A stretch of 8,593 bases of DNA, from NCBI GenBank assembly GCA_947631375.1, contig CANRLD010000072.1:1-8593 (forward strand), given 5' to 3'. The notes beneath the pieces were generated by a model that did not search any database, was not told the DNA's origin, and was given only the letters and a program-made list of their open reading frames with translations. How positions within the stretch are numbered: the first letter of the stretch is position 1; each line of letters starts with the position of its first letter. Of the stretch, positions 1 through 5,685 are shown piece after piece. The stretch comes from an uncultured Methylophaga sp. (lineage in GTDB: Bacteria > Pseudomonadota > Gammaproteobacteria > Nitrosococcales > Methylophagaceae). The position numbers and the translations under genes were made by a program.

Positions 1-792
1 CATCCTGACCAACTCAGCGGCATAAGTGAGATTGGGATCAGGATGGCTATCAGCAAAGTCAGGCTGTGGAATACCATTAATTACCGTGCCCGCTTCTGCG
101 CCTAGTATTTTTTCGAAGATTTCAGTGGCATAAGGGCCGGTGATCGCATGCATTGCGTCAAAGCGCATCCGGAAACGGCCATTACATAATAAAGCGCGAA
201 TAGCCGGAAAATTAAATGTTTCAGCCATCAACTCGGCATAATCCTTTACCGGATCTATGATGTCGATTTGCATATTCTGCAATGATTGACGGCCAATTTC
301 TGCCAGGCAAATATCTGCGCAATCGAGGATCTGGTAGCCGGTGATAGCTTGGCTACGTTGAAAAATAGCCTCAGTGATCGTTTCTGGCGCCGGGCCGCCA
401 TTGCTGACGTTGAACTTAATACCAAAGTCACCATTTTCCCCTGCGGGATTATGACTGGCAGAAAGAATTATGCCGCCAAAGGCTCGATACTTTCGGATGA
501 TGCAAGACGCGGCTGGTGTTGAAAGCAGGCCGTGCTGTCCGATAATCAATCGTTGGAAGCCGTTGGCAGCAGCCATCTTGACGATAGTCTGGATCGCTGT
601 TTTATTGTAGAAGCGGCCATCACCACCTATTACCAATGTTTGCGCGGTGGTGTCGCCAAGCGCATCAAACGTTGCCTGAACAAAATTTTCCAGATAGTGC
701 GGTTGTTGAAAACGCTGAACCCGTTTGCGTAATCCTGAAGTGCCTGGCCGTTGATCGTCAAATGGCTGGCTTGTCACATTAATGATCGTCAT
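1..792 (-). CDS. pgm: Phosphoglucomutase, PGM1 type (alpha-D-glucose phosphate-specific), N-terminal part; cut by window edge
   Basis: Interconverts glucose 1-phosphate and glucose 6-phosphate in the cytoplasm, linking glycolysis with glycogen, sucrose and sugar-nucleotide synthesis. The reverse strand is open from an ATG at 792-790 to the edge, giving 264 codons of a family usually about 540-550 residues long. Near the start is FDDQRPGTSGLRK (11-23), the substrate-binding N-terminus typical of PGM1-type enzymes. GGDGRF follows at 56-61. The catalytic phosphoserine loop is SASHNPAG (111-118) with Ser113 as phosphoserine. FDAMHAITGPYA (211-222) and HPDPNLTYA (250-258) are also family signatures. 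The Mg-binding DGDGD loop and the C-terminal domain lie outside the window. The start is supported by AGGA six bases upstream and by the family N-terminus. It is transcribed away from fieF through a shared control region. Family assignment is secure; the symbol follows common usage. Confidence 0.95.
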   Translation of the reverse strand, partial: MTIINVTSQPFDDQRPGTSGLRKRVQRFQQPHYLENFVQATFDALGDTTAQTLVIGGDGRFYNKTAIQTIVKMAAANGFQRLIIGQHGLLSTPAASCIIRKYRAFGGIILSASHNPAGENGDFGIKFNVSNGGPAPETITEAIFQRSQAITGYQILDCADICLAEIGRQSLQNMQIDIIDPVKDYAELMAETFNFPAIRALLCNGRFRMRFDAMHAITGPYATEIFEKILGAEAGTVINGIPQPDFADSHPDPNLTYAAELVRM

Positions 793-807
793 CGTTTATC
801 CTGAAAG

Positions 808-848
808 GTGCAAACGTGGTAGCTGAAACAGCGCGCTCAGCTTTGCAC
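808..848. repeat. Nested inverted repeat in the pgm-fieF control region (pgm leader hairpin or operator)
   Basis: GTGCAAA (808-814) is an exact inverted copy of TTTGCAC (842-848). Inside it AGCTGA (821-826) is an exact inverted copy of TCAGCT (837-842), and the centre contains the 8-base palindrome AGCGCGCT (830-837). The right arm includes the fieF -35 hexamer. In a pgm transcript starting near 856 this would fold into a two-tier hairpin ending just before the pgm ribosome binding site. It could be an operator, an mRNA structure, or both. Confidence 0.5.
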
Positions 849-870
849 GGTGGTTGTGTGTCACTATACT
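843..870 (+). promoter_or_regulatory. fieF promoter (sigma70-like); predicted start coincides with the ATG
   Basis: TTGCAC (843-848), a 16-base spacer and TATACT (865-870) make a close match to the sigma70 consensus. Six bases (GGCAAC) separate the -10 from the ATG at 877, so +1 would fall at about 876-877 and the mRNA would have essentially no leader. No ribosome binding site is visible before this ATG, which agrees with leaderless initiation. Confidence 0.6.
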
Positions 871-892
871 GGCAACATGTTACAGCCTCAAC
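863..892 (-). promoter_or_regulatory. Possible pgm promoter (sigma70-like), overlapping the fieF promoter
   Basis: On the minus strand TTGAGG (892-887) lies 18 bases from TATAGT (868-863). The expected transcription start is near 856, giving a leader of about 64 bases before the pgm ATG. The -10 sits on almost the same bases as the fieF -10 on the other strand. The -35 matches the consensus at only four of six positions, so this is tentative. Confidence 0.4.
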
Positions 893-1785
893 ATTTCACT
901 CATGCCACGCTGATGCGAATTGCCAGTTATGCTTCGGTGATAACGGCATTAGTGTTGATTACCGCCAAACTGATTGCCTGGTTTCTGTCTGATTCCATCA
1001 GTATCCTGGCGAGTTTAATTGATTCGAGCCTGGATTTTCTGGCTTCGCTGGTCAATTTGCTGGCCATTCGTCATGCATTGCAGCCGGCGGATAAAGAACA
1101 CCGTTTCGGTCACGGCAAAGCTGAACCATTGGCTGCGGTAGGGCAATCGATGTTTATTGCCGGTTCTGCTGTTATGTTGTTGCTTCAGGCGAGCGCTCGT
1201 CTGGCCGATCCACAGCCGCTGAGTGCTGGAGTCGATATCGGCATTATGGTTATGGCAATGTCTATTGTTATTACGATAGGCCTGTTGCTGTTGCAGCGTT
1301 ATGTGATTCGACGAACTGCTTCTGCCGCGATTCGGGCGGACGCATTGCATTATCAGTCAGATCTGCTGGTTAATATCAGTGTTATCGTCGCCTTGCTGCT
1401 CAGCCAATCCGGTTTTGTCTGGTTTGATCCGTTAATTGCCATATTGATAGCGCTCTATGTGTTATTTAGCGCATGGCAGATCCTTCGTGATGCCATTGAT
1501 CTACTGATGGATCATGAAATTGCTGACTCCGACAGACAACGCATCAGAGATGTGGTTATGCAACATGCACAGGCAAGAGGGTTACACGATTTAAGAACCC
1601 GAAAGTCAGGCATGACGGTGTTTATTCAGTTTCATCTGGAACTGGAACCAACATTAAGCCTGCAGCAAGCTCATCAGATCAGCAGAGAAATTAATCAGCA
1701 GGTATTGTCGTTGTTTGACGATGCTGAAGTGCTGATTCATCAAGAGCCGGTAAATAAATTATCACAGCAGCAAAGCACTTTTTGA
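877..1785 (+). CDS. fieF: Cation-diffusion-facilitator efflux pump, FieF/YiiP type
   Basis: Inner-membrane dimer that exports Zn(II)/Fe(II) and related divalent cations in exchange for protons. The 302-residue product aligns along its whole length with E. coli FieF (300 aa): six membrane segments, then a cytoplasmic domain from about residue 212. Transport site A is Asp49, Asp53, His158 and Asp162 (in RADALHYQSD). Site B is Asp72, His75 and His79 (in LQPADKEHRFGHGKAE). The cytoplasmic binuclear site has His237, His253 and His288, but Glu290 where E. coli has Asp285. The ATG at 877 gives a family-like N-terminus. An in-frame GTG at 850 is less likely because it lies inside the promoter. Another ATG at 913 also lacks a ribosome site. 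The gene is divergent from pgm; no terminator is seen before the next gene. Confidence 0.95.
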   Translation: MLQPQHFTHATLMRIASYASVITALVLITAKLIAWFLSDSISILASLIDSSLDFLASLVNLLAIRHALQPADKEHRFGHGKAEPLAAVGQSMFIAGSAVMLLLQASARLADPQPLSAGVDIGIMVMAMSIVITIGLLLLQRYVIRRTASAAIRADALHYQSDLLVNISVIVALLLSQSGFVWFDPLIAILIALYVLFSAWQILRDAIDLLMDHEIADSDRQRIRDVVMQHAQARGLHDLRTRKSGMTVFIQFHLELEPTLSLQQAHQISREINQQVLSLFDDAEVLIHQEPVNKLSQQQSTF

Positions 1786-1790
1786 AGTCG

Positions 1791-1796
1791 TATAAT
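1791..1796 (+). promoter_or_regulatory. -10 element (TATAAT) for the NERD/5'-nucleotidase pair
   Basis: A perfect TATAAT begins five bases after the fieF stop and is followed by a GC-rich discriminator (AGCGGC). The predicted start is near 1802-1803, leaving a leader of about 26 bases that contains AAGGAG. No convincing -35 is present at 16-18 bases, so the promoter may be weak or activator-dependent. The nine bases TATAATAGC recur in the tRNA-Leu promoter. Confidence 0.5.
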
Positions 1797-1812
1797 AGCG
1801 GCAATATAAATG

Positions 1813-1818
1813 AAGGAG
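1813..1818 (+). promoter_or_regulatory. Ribosome binding site that decides the TTG start of the NERD gene
   Basis: AAGGAG is the strongest Shine-Dalgarno in this stretch and sits 10 bases before TTG at 1829. The first in-frame ATG (1853) has only an adjacent GAG and would remove residues just before the membrane segment, so the TTG is preferred. Confidence 0.65.
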
Positions 1819-1828
1819 TGCTAGTCGG

Positions 1829-2416
1829 TTGCTTGAAAAAATTTCTATTGAGATGGCCAGTGCGATAGCGGTAGTTTTATTGTTGTTTATCTGGCTCCTC
1901 TATCGGCGCTATGTTCGTAAAAATCATTCCCAACGGCAGATTGAGCAAGTATTAAAGTCACACAGACTGGATGAAATGAAAAACGTCATCCTACCGGATG
2001 GTGTGGATGGCTTGATCGAGGTGGACAGGCTTGTATTGTTGGAACAAGGGATTCTGATTTTGCGTGATTATCCGATTAATGGACATTTGTTTGGCGCTGA
2101 AAGCATTGAGCAATGGACACAAATTGTTGATGGTCGCAGCTATAAGTTTTCTAATCCGTTACATCATCTTGAAAATACGCGTCACGCTATTCGGGCATTA
2201 ATCCCCAAAATGCCGGTTTTTTGTCACGTTGTATTTACAGCTGAGGGCGATTTTCCAAAGGGAAAACCAGCCGCTGTTTCCGTGATAGAAACCTTTGAAC
2301 AAGATCTGCAAAGATTACTTAATGGGCCCAAACTACCCGAAAGTTTTCGCAAACAAATGTGGGATTCTCTTAAACAGAACGCACGAATTGATGCGCAATC
2401 CTTAATCAGGAAATAA
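1829..2416 (+). CDS. Membrane-anchored NERD-domain (nuclease-related) protein, probably lacking the canonical catalytic motif
   Basis: A 195-residue protein of unknown precise role. Residues 9-26 form one strongly hydrophobic helix followed by YRRYVRKNH, so it is probably anchored in the inner membrane with the rest in the cytoplasm. Residues about 45-135 resemble the NERD domain: VDRLVL (65-70), a GILIL strand (74-78), G-x-x-x-G (85-89), Trp96 and the FSNPLHHLENTRHAI stretch (107-121). NERD proteins are predicted nucleases because they share an acidic-x-Lys core with restriction-like folds. Here the equivalent of the usual Glu/Asp-x-Lys is Arg79-Asp80-Tyr81, so nuclease activity is doubtful. 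The gene starts with TTG behind AAGGAG and ends two bases before the 5'-nucleotidase start, so the two are surely co-translated. The fold assignment is from pattern recognition only. Confidence 0.75.
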   Translation: MLEKISIEMASAIAVVLLLFIWLLYRRYVRKNHSQRQIEQVLKSHRLDEMKNVILPDGVDGLIEVDRLVLLEQGILILRDYPINGHLFGAESIEQWTQIVDGRSYKFSNPLHHLENTRHAIRALIPKMPVFCHVVFTAEGDFPKGKPAAVSVIETFEQDLQRLLNGPKLPESFRKQMWDSLKQNARIDAQSLIRK

Positions 2417-2418
2417 AT

Positions 2419-3342
2419 GTGATTATAGCTCGAAAACCATTAGTGGTTGCCATTTCATCACGGGCTTTGTTTGACCTGGATGAAAGCCATCGTATTTATG
2501 AAGAGCAGGGCACCGAAGCCTATTGCCAGTTCCAGATTGAAAACGAAGATGTACCGCTGTCTCCTGGCGGAGCATTCAATCTGGTTAAAAAGCTACTGGC
2601 ATTAAATGATAGTAATCCGAACACGCCGCAGGTTGAGATTATCTTGCTGTCGCGAAACAGTGCTGACACAGGTCTTCGGGTGTTTAACTCGATTCAACAT
2701 CATAAGCTGGGCATTATTCGTGCTGTTTTCACGTCGGGTAGTAGCCCTTATCGCTATGTTGCGCCGTTTAGCGCCAATTTGTTTTTATCGACCAGCCCGG
2801 AAGACGTGCGTATGGCACTGGAAGCGGGTATTGCCGCTGCCACTATCTTGCCGTCCAATGTGGGTAATAATGTTGATTCAGAGCAACTGCGCATCGCCTT
2901 TGATGGTGATGCTGTTTTATTTTCGGATGAATCTGAACGCATATATAAAGAACGTGGCCTGGAAGCATTTACTAAAAATGAACAGCAAACAGCTCGTGAG
3001 CCATTATCTGGTGGGCCCTTTAAAGACTTTTTAATGGCATTAAACCAGATACAGACAGAATACCCGGAAAATCGCTCACCGATTCGAACCGCTCTGGTCA
3101 CAGCAAGATCAGCACCAGCCCACGAACGGGTTATCCGCACTCTGCGAGAGTGGGGGATTCGTATTGATGAGGCTATCTTTCTTGGCGGTATGGAGAAAGG
3201 TCCTTTTCTAAAATCATTTGGTGCCGATATCTTTTTTGATGACCAGGAGCAGCATTGTATGTCTGCTCGTGATCATGTTGCTACTGGCCATGTACCGCAT
3301 GGTGTTGCCAATAACATAATAATTAAGGCCAGTGATGAATAA
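2419..3342 (+). CDS. Cytosolic 5'-nucleotidase, cN-I (NT5C1) family
   Basis: Predicted to remove phosphate from nucleoside 5'-monophosphates (AMP preferred in the animal enzymes) in the cytoplasm. The 307-residue product has the family core in its C-terminal half: FDGDAVLFSDESERIY (161-176) with the HAD nucleophile Asp162 and acid/base Asp164, LVTARSAPA (226-234) as motif II region, Lys260, and DIFFDDQ (270-276) with Asp274 and Asp275. The N-terminal half (VVAISSRALFDLDESHRIY, 9-27) resembles the core but lacks both catalytic aspartates, which points to an internal duplication. The start is GTG at 2419, with AGGA five bases upstream inside the preceding gene's last codons; an overlapping ATG at 2417 reads straight into a stop. 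It forms a two-gene unit with the NERD gene and is followed by a probable terminator. Confidence 0.9.
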   Translation: MIIARKPLVVAISSRALFDLDESHRIYEEQGTEAYCQFQIENEDVPLSPGGAFNLVKKLLALNDSNPNTPQVEIILLSRNSADTGLRVFNSIQHHKLGIIRAVFTSGSSPYRYVAPFSANLFLSTSPEDVRMALEAGIAAATILPSNVGNNVDSEQLRIAFDGDAVLFSDESERIYKERGLEAFTKNEQQTAREPLSGGPFKDFLMALNQIQTEYPENRSPIRTALVTARSAPAHERVIRTLREWGIRIDEAIFLGGMEKGPFLKSFGADIFFDDQEQHCMSARDHVATGHVPHGVANNIIIKASDE

Positions 3343-3373
3343 GCGGTCCAGGGAAACGAGTGACTTGTTGCAA

Positions 3374-3407
3374 GCAGGGAAGTCGTCAGAAAATACCCGC
3401 ATTTTTT
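3374..3407 (+). terminator. Probable intrinsic terminator after the 5'-nucleotidase gene
   Basis: GCAGGG (3374-3379) pairs with CCCGC (3396-3400) with one bulged A, and is followed almost directly by six T (3402-3407). The stem is short and the loop long, so efficiency is uncertain, but the position 32 bases after the stop codon fits. Confidence 0.5.
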
Positions 3408-3421
3408 GCTAAAACAAGACT

Positions 3422-3449
3422 GGTTTTGGTCAGTTTATCTAGCTATAAT
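3422..3449 (+). promoter_or_regulatory. tRNA-Leu promoter
   Basis: A perfect TATAAT (3444-3449) is followed by a GC-rich discriminator (AGCCGACC), the arrangement seen at stringently controlled stable-RNA promoters. The region 16-18 bases upstream (near 3421-3427, TGGTTTT) is a poor -35. The expected start is about 3456, leaving a leader of about 35 bases before the mature tRNA. Confidence 0.6.
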
Positions 3450-3454
3450 AGCCG

Positions 3455-3467
3455 ACCTAAATTAGGT
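3455..3467. repeat. 13-base perfect dyad at the predicted tRNA-Leu transcription start
   Basis: ACCTAA, a single central A, then TTAGGT form a perfect odd palindrome exactly where transcription should begin. The one-base centre means the whole dyad cannot close as an RNA hairpin, so a DNA-binding site is the more natural reading. Its left half also matches the complement of the tRNA anticodon loop. Confidence 0.55.
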
Positions 3468-3490
3468 ATGCATGTATATCTGAACAAATT

Positions 3491-3575
<85 letters not shown>

Positions 3576-3583
3576 TAATAATA

Positions 3584-3609
3584 ATTGTCGGTGCCCAGAC
3601 GCCAACAAT
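3584..3609 (+). other. Imperfect hairpin between tRNA-Leu and tig
   Basis: ATTGTCGGTG (3584-3593) pairs with CGCCAACAAT (3600-3609) over ten positions with one C-A mismatch and one T-G pair, around a six-base loop. No T tract follows, so it is not an intrinsic terminator. It could mark an RNase cleavage site that separates the tRNA from the tig mRNA. Confidence 0.35.
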
Positions 3610-3639
3610 GCGCTTAATCCCCGTGCTTGAGGTTAAAGA

Positions 3640-4938
3640 ATGCAAGTAACTGTAGAAAATGTCAGCGAACTCGGTCGCAAGATGACCATCACTGTGGAAA
3701 ATGCGAATATTGAGCAAGCGGTTGAACAACGTTTGGCGTCTATCCGTCCTTCTGTTCGAATGGCTGGTTTCCGGCCGGGCAAAGTGCCAATGAAAATGTT
3801 GGCCAGAACACATGGTCCTGCTGCGCGTCGTGAAGTCATTGATCAGCTGGTTCAGGACAGCATGCGTGAAGCATTTACCCAGGAAAATGTAAATCCGGCG
3901 AGCCCGCCGCATATTGACAGCATGAAAGAAGAAGATGCTGCATTAATCTATACCTTGAACTACGAGATTTTCCCTGAACTGGAGACAGTTAAGCTGGATG
4001 GCATCACGCTGGAAAAAACGGTTGCTGAGGTGACCGATGAAGATGTCGACAAGATGCTTGATACCCTGCGCGAACAACGTATGACGTGGGAACCATTAAA
4101 ACGTGCTGCAAAAGAAGAAGATGGTGTAACCATTGATTTTGTTGGCACGATTGATGGTGAAGAGTTTCAGGGAGGCAAAGGACAGGATGTGATGGTTGTT
4201 ATCGGTAACAACAGCATGCTTCCTGAGTTTGAGCAGCAATTAGTCGGCGTGAAAGCCGGTCAAGAATTGACCGTTACCATGACCTTCCCGGACGATTATC
4301 GTGCAGAACATTTGCGCGGCAAGAAGGCTGACTTTGCTGTTGTAGTGAAACAGGTCGCCAAGAAAAAACTGCCAAAACTTGACGCGGCTTTTGCCGAGTT
4401 GTGTGGTGTAGAAGGTGGTTTGGCTGCACTGAAAAAAGAAGTACGCGCCAATATGGAACGTGAACTTGCCGGTGCGCTGAAAAATGTGAATAAGCGCCGT
4501 GCGATGGACAGTGTAGCGACAAATAACGACATTGCCCTGCCGACAGCGCCCATTGAGCGTGAAGCTCATCATCTGATGGAACAAGCAAAAAATAATCTAC
4601 GGAATCAAGGCGTTAAGGTTGAAGGATTACCCTTTGAAATCAGCAGCTTTAAAGACAATGCTGAAAAACGTGTTAAGCTGAGTCTGTTGATTGGTAAAAT
4701 CATTTCTGATAACAAGATTGAGCCAGAGGAAAAGCGCGTTCGTGAGGCGATCGATGCTATCGCAGCCAGCTATGAAGATCCTGAAGATGTTGTTAACTAC
4801 TACATGACGAATCAGGACAAGCTGGCAGAAATACAGATGATGGTGGTTGAAGATACCGTTGTAGAATGGATCTACGATCATGTTACAGTTGAAGAAAAAG
4901 CGTCATCATTTTCTGAAGTGATGAATTCTGTAGCTTAA
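3640..4938 (+). CDS. tig: Trigger factor, ribosome-associated chaperone with peptidyl-prolyl isomerase domain
   Basis: Binds at the ribosome exit tunnel and shelters nascent chains. The 432 residues match the E. coli protein in length and layout. Residues 1 to about 115 are the ribosome-binding domain, with the tunnel-docking signature GFRPGKVP (43-50) at the same numbering as in E. coli. An FKBP-type isomerase domain runs from about 148 to 245 (EEDGVTIDFVGTIDGEEFQGG, then LPEFEQQLVGVKAGQE). The helical C-terminal domain that forms the chaperone cavity fills the rest. The ATG is preceded by GAGG at seven bases. No separate strong promoter is visible, so expression probably comes largely from the tRNA-Leu promoter upstream. 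clpP and clpX follow, the standard gammaproteobacterial order. Confidence 0.98.
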   Translation: MQVTVENVSELGRKMTITVENANIEQAVEQRLASIRPSVRMAGFRPGKVPMKMLARTHGPAARREVIDQLVQDSMREAFTQENVNPASPPHIDSMKEEDAALIYTLNYEIFPELETVKLDGITLEKTVAEVTDEDVDKMLDTLREQRMTWEPLKRAAKEEDGVTIDFVGTIDGEEFQGGKGQDVMVVIGNNSMLPEFEQQLVGVKAGQELTVTMTFPDDYRAEHLRGKKADFAVVVKQVAKKKLPKLDAAFAELCGVEGGLAALKKEVRANMERELAGALKNVNKRRAMDSVATNNDIALPTAPIEREAHHLMEQAKNNLRNQGVKVEGLPFEISSFKDNAEKRVKLSLLIGKIISDNKIEPEEKRVREAIDAIAASYEDPEDVVNYYMTNQDKLAEIQMMVVEDTVVEWIYDHVTVEEKASSFSEVMNSVA

Positions 4939-4971
4939 AGCACTCGTTTTTTTACAAAAACAGCCCGTGCT
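4939..4971 (+). other. Possible anti-terminator hairpin between tig and clpP
   Basis: AGCAC (4939-4943), immediately after the tig stop codon, is complementary to GTGCT (4967-4971). Between them GTTTTT (4946-4951) pairs with AAAAAC (4956-4961) around a TTAC loop. GTGCT overlaps the ascending arm of the following terminator, so the two folds exclude each other. The inner stem is A-T rich and weak. Confidence 0.35.
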
Positions 4972-5000
4972 CAAACTTTTGGCCACGGGTTATTTTTTAT
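4962..5000 (+). terminator. Intrinsic terminator or attenuator between tig and clpP
   Basis: AGCCCGTG (4962-4969) pairs with CACGGGTT (4984-4991), eight pairs including one G-T, around a 14-base loop, followed by TTATTTTTTAT. It lies 23 bases after the tig stop and ends 20 bases before the clpP start. On the opposite strand the stem is followed by a T run as well, so it could act both ways. It may set the ratio of tig to clpPX message. Confidence 0.7.
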
Positions 5001-5020
5001 AGAATGCAAACAGGATCCCT

Positions 5021-5659
5021 ATGAGCACTATATTTTCAGAGCACCTTAACACTGTTCAAAACGCACTGGTTCCAATAGTTGTTGAGCAAACTTCTCGCGG
5101 TGAACGTTCATATGATATTTACTCCCGCCTGCTGAAAGAGCGCATTATTTTTTTAGTCGGACAGGTCGAAGATCATATGGCTAATCTGATTGTCGCCCAG
5201 ATGTTGTTTCTGGAGTCGGAAAATCCGGATAAAGATATTCATCTCTATATTAATTCACCCGGTGGTTCGGTGACGGCTGGACTCGCTATCTACGACACCA
5301 TGCAGTTTATCAAACCGCAGGTGAGCACATTATGTATCGGTCAGGCTGCCAGTATGGGTGCGTTATTACTCACGGCCGGCACAGAAGGTAAACGCTTCGC
5401 CTTGCCAAACTCGCGGATTATGGTGCACCAGCCGTTAGGTGGTTTTCAGGGACAAGCCTCTGATATTGATATTCACGCCAAAGAAATTCTTAATATCCGT
5501 GACCGATTGAATGGAATTATGGCGAAACATACTGGTCAAGATATTGCGACTATTGAGCGCGATACCGATCGTGATAACTTCATGAATGGTGAACAAGCAG
5601 CAGAATATGGTTTAATTGATTCTGTAATGAGCAGCAGGCCTGCAGAAGCTGCCAAATGA
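5021..5659 (+). CDS. clpP: ATP-dependent Clp protease, proteolytic subunit (ClpP)
   Basis: Serine peptidase that forms the 14-subunit chamber degrading proteins unfolded by ClpX or ClpA. The 212-residue product has the catalytic triad at the E. coli precursor positions: Ser111 in GQAASMGALLL, His136 in MVHQPLG, and Asp185 in DTDRDNFM. The conserved mature N-terminus ALVPIVVEQTSRGERSYDIYSRLL begins at residue 15, so a 14-residue propeptide is probably removed, as in E. coli. The ATG has AGGA five bases upstream. It follows an intrinsic terminator by 20 bases, so it depends on read-through from tig or on a promoter not evident here, and precedes clpX by 26 bases as its operon partner. Confidence 0.98.
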   Translation: MSTIFSEHLNTVQNALVPIVVEQTSRGERSYDIYSRLLKERIIFLVGQVEDHMANLIVAQMLFLESENPDKDIHLYINSPGGSVTAGLAIYDTMQFIKPQVSTLCIGQAASMGALLLTAGTEGKRFALPNSRIMVHQPLGGFQGQASDIDIHAKEILNIRDRLNGIMAKHTGQDIATIERDTDRDNFMNGEQAAEYGLIDSVMSSRPAEAAK

Positions 5660-5685
5660 TTTCAAGAAGGTAGGAAAGTAGAGCG

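Noticed and set aside
286..732. Two plus-strand open frames opposite pgm
   Set aside because: The minus strand encodes an uninterrupted phosphoglucomutase with all expected motifs across this stretch.
781..800. AT-rich, partly Fur-box-like stretch beside the iron/zinc pump gene
   Set aside because: Matches to the 19-base Fur consensus stop after the first five bases on the reverse strand, and the bases are the first codons of pgm, so the resemblance is not convincing.
850..876. Upstream GTG start that would lengthen FieF by nine residues
   Set aside because: It lies between the -35 and -10 of the apparent fieF promoter, has no ribosome site, and the extra residues (starting GTG GTT GTG TGT) do not resemble FieF N-termini.
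2606..3034. 142-codon open frame inside the 5'-nucleotidase gene, shifted frame
   Set aside because: It is wholly contained in a well-supported conserved gene, and its composition (rich in Arg, Cys and Leu) is typical of a shifted frame.
3599..3626. CCCCGT upstream of tig considered as a sigma32 -10
   Set aside because: No CTTGAA-like -35 is found 13-17 bases upstream, so it was not called.
4977..5005. Possible clpP promoter overlapping the tig terminator (TTGGCC with TAGAAT)
   Set aside because: The spacer would be only 15 bases and both hexamers are poor; the start would fall within about ten bases of the clpP ATG. No heat-shock-type CTTGAA/CCCCAT pair is present here either.
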